This document shows positions 6,884 through 7,505 of a stretch of 7,505 bases of DNA, piece after piece (position 1 is the stretch's first letter; the number at the start of each line of letters is the position of its first letter). This stretch comes from an uncultured Lachnospiraceae bacterium. GTDB lineage: Bacteria > Bacillota > Clostridia > Lachnospirales > Lachnospiraceae. Location of the stretch: NCBI GenBank assembly GCA_945485625.1, contig CALYSH010000066.1, forward strand, positions 1 through 7,505, in the 5' to 3' direction. The position numbers were made by a program, and so were the translations under genes. The notes beneath the pieces were generated by a model, which made no database searches, had not been told where the DNA came from, and saw only the letters and a list, made by a program, of their open reading frames with translations.

Positions 6884-7016
6884 TTAACGGAAAGACAGCA
6901 TCTGCGCAGCAGATGACATAAAACAAAGGGGAGTCCCCTACATGCTTGCATGATAGGGGACTCCCCTTTGTTTTATGTTAATATGCATCCGACAGGATGG
7001 ACTGTCTTTCCGTCAA
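6884..7016. repeat. 133-bp nested inverted repeat able to fold as a cloverleaf
   Basis: The outer arms TTAACGGAAAGACAG (6884-6898) and CTGTCTTTCCGTCAA (7002-7016) are complementary at 14 of 15 positions. Inside them are three hairpins: CATCTGC-GCA-GCAGATG (6899-6915), a long central one (6916-6978), and CATCC-GACA-GGATG (6986-6999). GCCAA (6874-6878) and TTGGC (7024-7028) can extend the outer pairing. The layout resembles a four-way junction or a small non-autonomous element. No protein gene fits here. Confidence 0.75.
6916..6978 (+). terminator. Strong bidirectional hairpin terminator after guaA (25-bp perfect stem)
   Basis: The arms 6916-6940 and 6954-6978 are perfectly complementary over 25 bp. 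The intervening CATGC-TT-GCATG-A can add five more pairs with one bulged A. The arms carry AAAACAAA on the left and TTTGTTTT on the right of a GGGGAGTCCCC core, so a T-rich run follows the GC core on either strand. It begins 48 nt after the guaA stop. Each GC core is itself self-complementary (GGGGA-G-TCCCC). Confidence 0.85.
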
Positions 7017-7039
7017 CCGGTACTTGGCGACAACATACC

Positions 7040-7075
7040 GTGCGTGACCTTTGGTCACAGCACCGGTTACTACGG
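7040..7075 (+). repeat. 36-bp direct repeat, copy 1, with GTGACC-TTT-GGTCAC palindrome (possible operator)
   Basis: The palindrome GTGACC-TTT-GGTCAC lies at 7044-7058. GTGC (7040-7043) and GCAC (7060-7063) extend it to a 10-bp stem with one bulged A. The tail CCGGTTACTACGG continues to 7075, and GGTTACT (7065-7071) can pair with AGTAATC (7081-7087). The copy 2 counterpart starts exactly 63 bp later. Its place ahead of a MarR-family gene suggests an operator, but a structured leader RNA is equally possible. Confidence 0.7.
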
Positions 7076-7102
7076 ATATCAGTAATCAGGGGCAGAGGAG
7101 GT

Positions 7103-7138
7103 GTGCGTGACCGAAGGTCACAGCACCGGTTACTGCGG
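7103..7138 (+). repeat. 36-bp direct repeat, copy 2, with GTGACC-GAA-GGTCAC palindrome (possible operator)
   Basis: Identical to copy 1 at 32 of 36 positions. Three of the four differences are the central triplet (GAA for TTT at 7113-7115); the fourth is G for A at 7135. The palindrome lies at 7107-7121 and has the same GTGC/GCAC extension. CGGTTA (7127-7132) can pair with TAACTG (7147-7152), giving a second small hairpin as in copy 1. Confidence 0.7.
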
Positions 7139-7172
7139 GGGGACGATAACTGAAAAGGAGTAATCGAGAGGC

Positions 7173-7505
7173 ATAGATTCATCGTATTTTTTGCTTGGAC
7201 TGTTAAGTGCATTTGAGAATCGTTTTCAGGCCATAGCAGACAGTGCGATGGAGGAGATCAGCTGGAAACAGTTCTTTGCCATTATATGCATTGATCTGTG
7301 CAGAGAAAAACCAACCGTAAAGGAGCTTGCAGAAATCATGGGAAGCTCCCATCAAAACGTAAAGCAGATTTTGCTGAAACTGGAAAGGAAGGGCTTTGTA
7401 TCCATTGCGATAGATGAAACAGATAAACGGAAGCAGCGCATTGAACTGACCGATTATTGCAGAGACTTCTGCGCGAAGAACGATGAGATGGCCAGAAGGA
7501 TTATG
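7173..7505 (+). CDS. MarR-family transcriptional regulator, 3' end outside window, start codon unclear
   Basis: The reading frame is open from after TAA (7161-7163) to the window end. It encodes about 111 residues of a MarR-type winged helix-turn-helix protein. Seen in order are the first helix with SYFLLGLLSAFENRF, then ISWKQFFAIICI, the HTH PTVKELAEIMGSSHQNVKQILLKLERKGF, and the wing with DETDKRKQRIELT (the usual D-x-R-x-K/R-x-x-x-L-T pattern). Such proteins bind palindromic DNA as dimers and often repress their own operon. No ATG or GTG lies at the expected N-terminus. ATA (7173), 12 nt after AAAAGGAG (7153-7160), gives a complete first helix. TTG (7191) would cut that helix, and ATG (7248) would remove it. 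Two palindromic repeats lie just upstream. The start given here is the most complete N-terminus, not a proven start. Confidence 0.82.
   Translation, partial: MDSSYFLLGLLSAFENRFQAIADSAMEEISWKQFFAIICIDLCREKPTVKELAEIMGSSHQNVKQILLKLERKGFVSIAIDETDKRKQRIELTDYCRDFCAKNDEMARRIM

Noticed and set aside
6049..6951. 300-codon open frame on the minus strand
   Set aside because: It lies antisense to guaA, whose protein motifs are complete. The antisense translation shows no recognisable domain and is a by-product of guaA codon bias.
7107..7121. CRP/FNR-type site (TGTGA-N6-TCACA)
   Set aside because: The GTGA and TCAC half-sites are separated by 7 bases, not 6, and the conserved symmetry includes the inner CC/GG. 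It fits a 15-bp GTGACC-N3-GGTCAC palindrome better.
7040..7138. CRISPR array
   Set aside because: Only two repeat copies exist, the unit itself is a palindrome with a variable centre, and no cas genes are present.
6950..7153. 67-codon open frame on the + strand across the palindromes and repeats
   Set aside because: Its sequence simply reads through the hairpin and direct repeats (repeated SQHRLLR), starts inside the terminator loop and has no ribosome binding site.

Overview
The window looks like a chromosomal segment of a low-to-mid-GC Bacillota, most likely a Clostridia/Lachnospiraceae-type gut anaerobe. The reasons are AGGAGG-type ribosome binding sites, sigma-A-like promoters, a YitT-family membrane protein, and roughly 45 % GC over most of the span. 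This assignment is an inference from style and gene content, not from a database match. All genes that can be supported lie on the + strand.

Layout: (1) Positions 3-1334 hold the 3' part of a CstA-family carbon-starvation/pyruvate-peptide transporter, closed by a strong intrinsic terminator (1361-1399). Its 5' half has different codon choice from its 3' half. (2) A promoter near 1434-1462 starts a closely packed set of five genes: a divergent Ham1/RdgB-like nucleotide pyrophosphatase (1486-2136), an unrecognised two-helix membrane protein (2203-2646), a CaCA-family Ca2+/Na+ antiporter (2685-3614), a YitT-family membrane protein (3650-4573), and, only 12 nt later, a stand-alone reverse transcriptase (4586-5836). 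(3) A probable promoter inside the end of the RT gene drives a GMP synthase that carries only the ATP-pyrophosphatase and dimerisation domains (5887-6867). (4) Positions 6868-7172 are non-coding but highly structured. A 133-bp nested inverted repeat can fold as a cloverleaf around a 25-bp perfect stem that probably terminates guaA. It is followed by two copies of a 36-bp repeat, each centred on a GTGACC-N3-GGTCAC palindrome and spaced exactly 63 bp. (5) The window ends inside a MarR-family regulator gene that has no ordinary start codon in the sequence shown.

How the genes fit together: the Ham1-like protein and the GMP synthase both concern purine nucleotides, and the CaCA and YitT proteins concern membrane transport. 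No single pathway links all five genes of the central cluster, so co-transcription is suggested by spacing only. The strongest candidates for undescribed biology are the RT, which has an unusual RT4 motif (AGCPLAA in place of QGxxxSP), a YSDD active site and no intron or retron parts around it, and the palindrome-rich region after guaA. The palindromic repeats next to the MarR gene fit autoregulatory operators, but that is inference.
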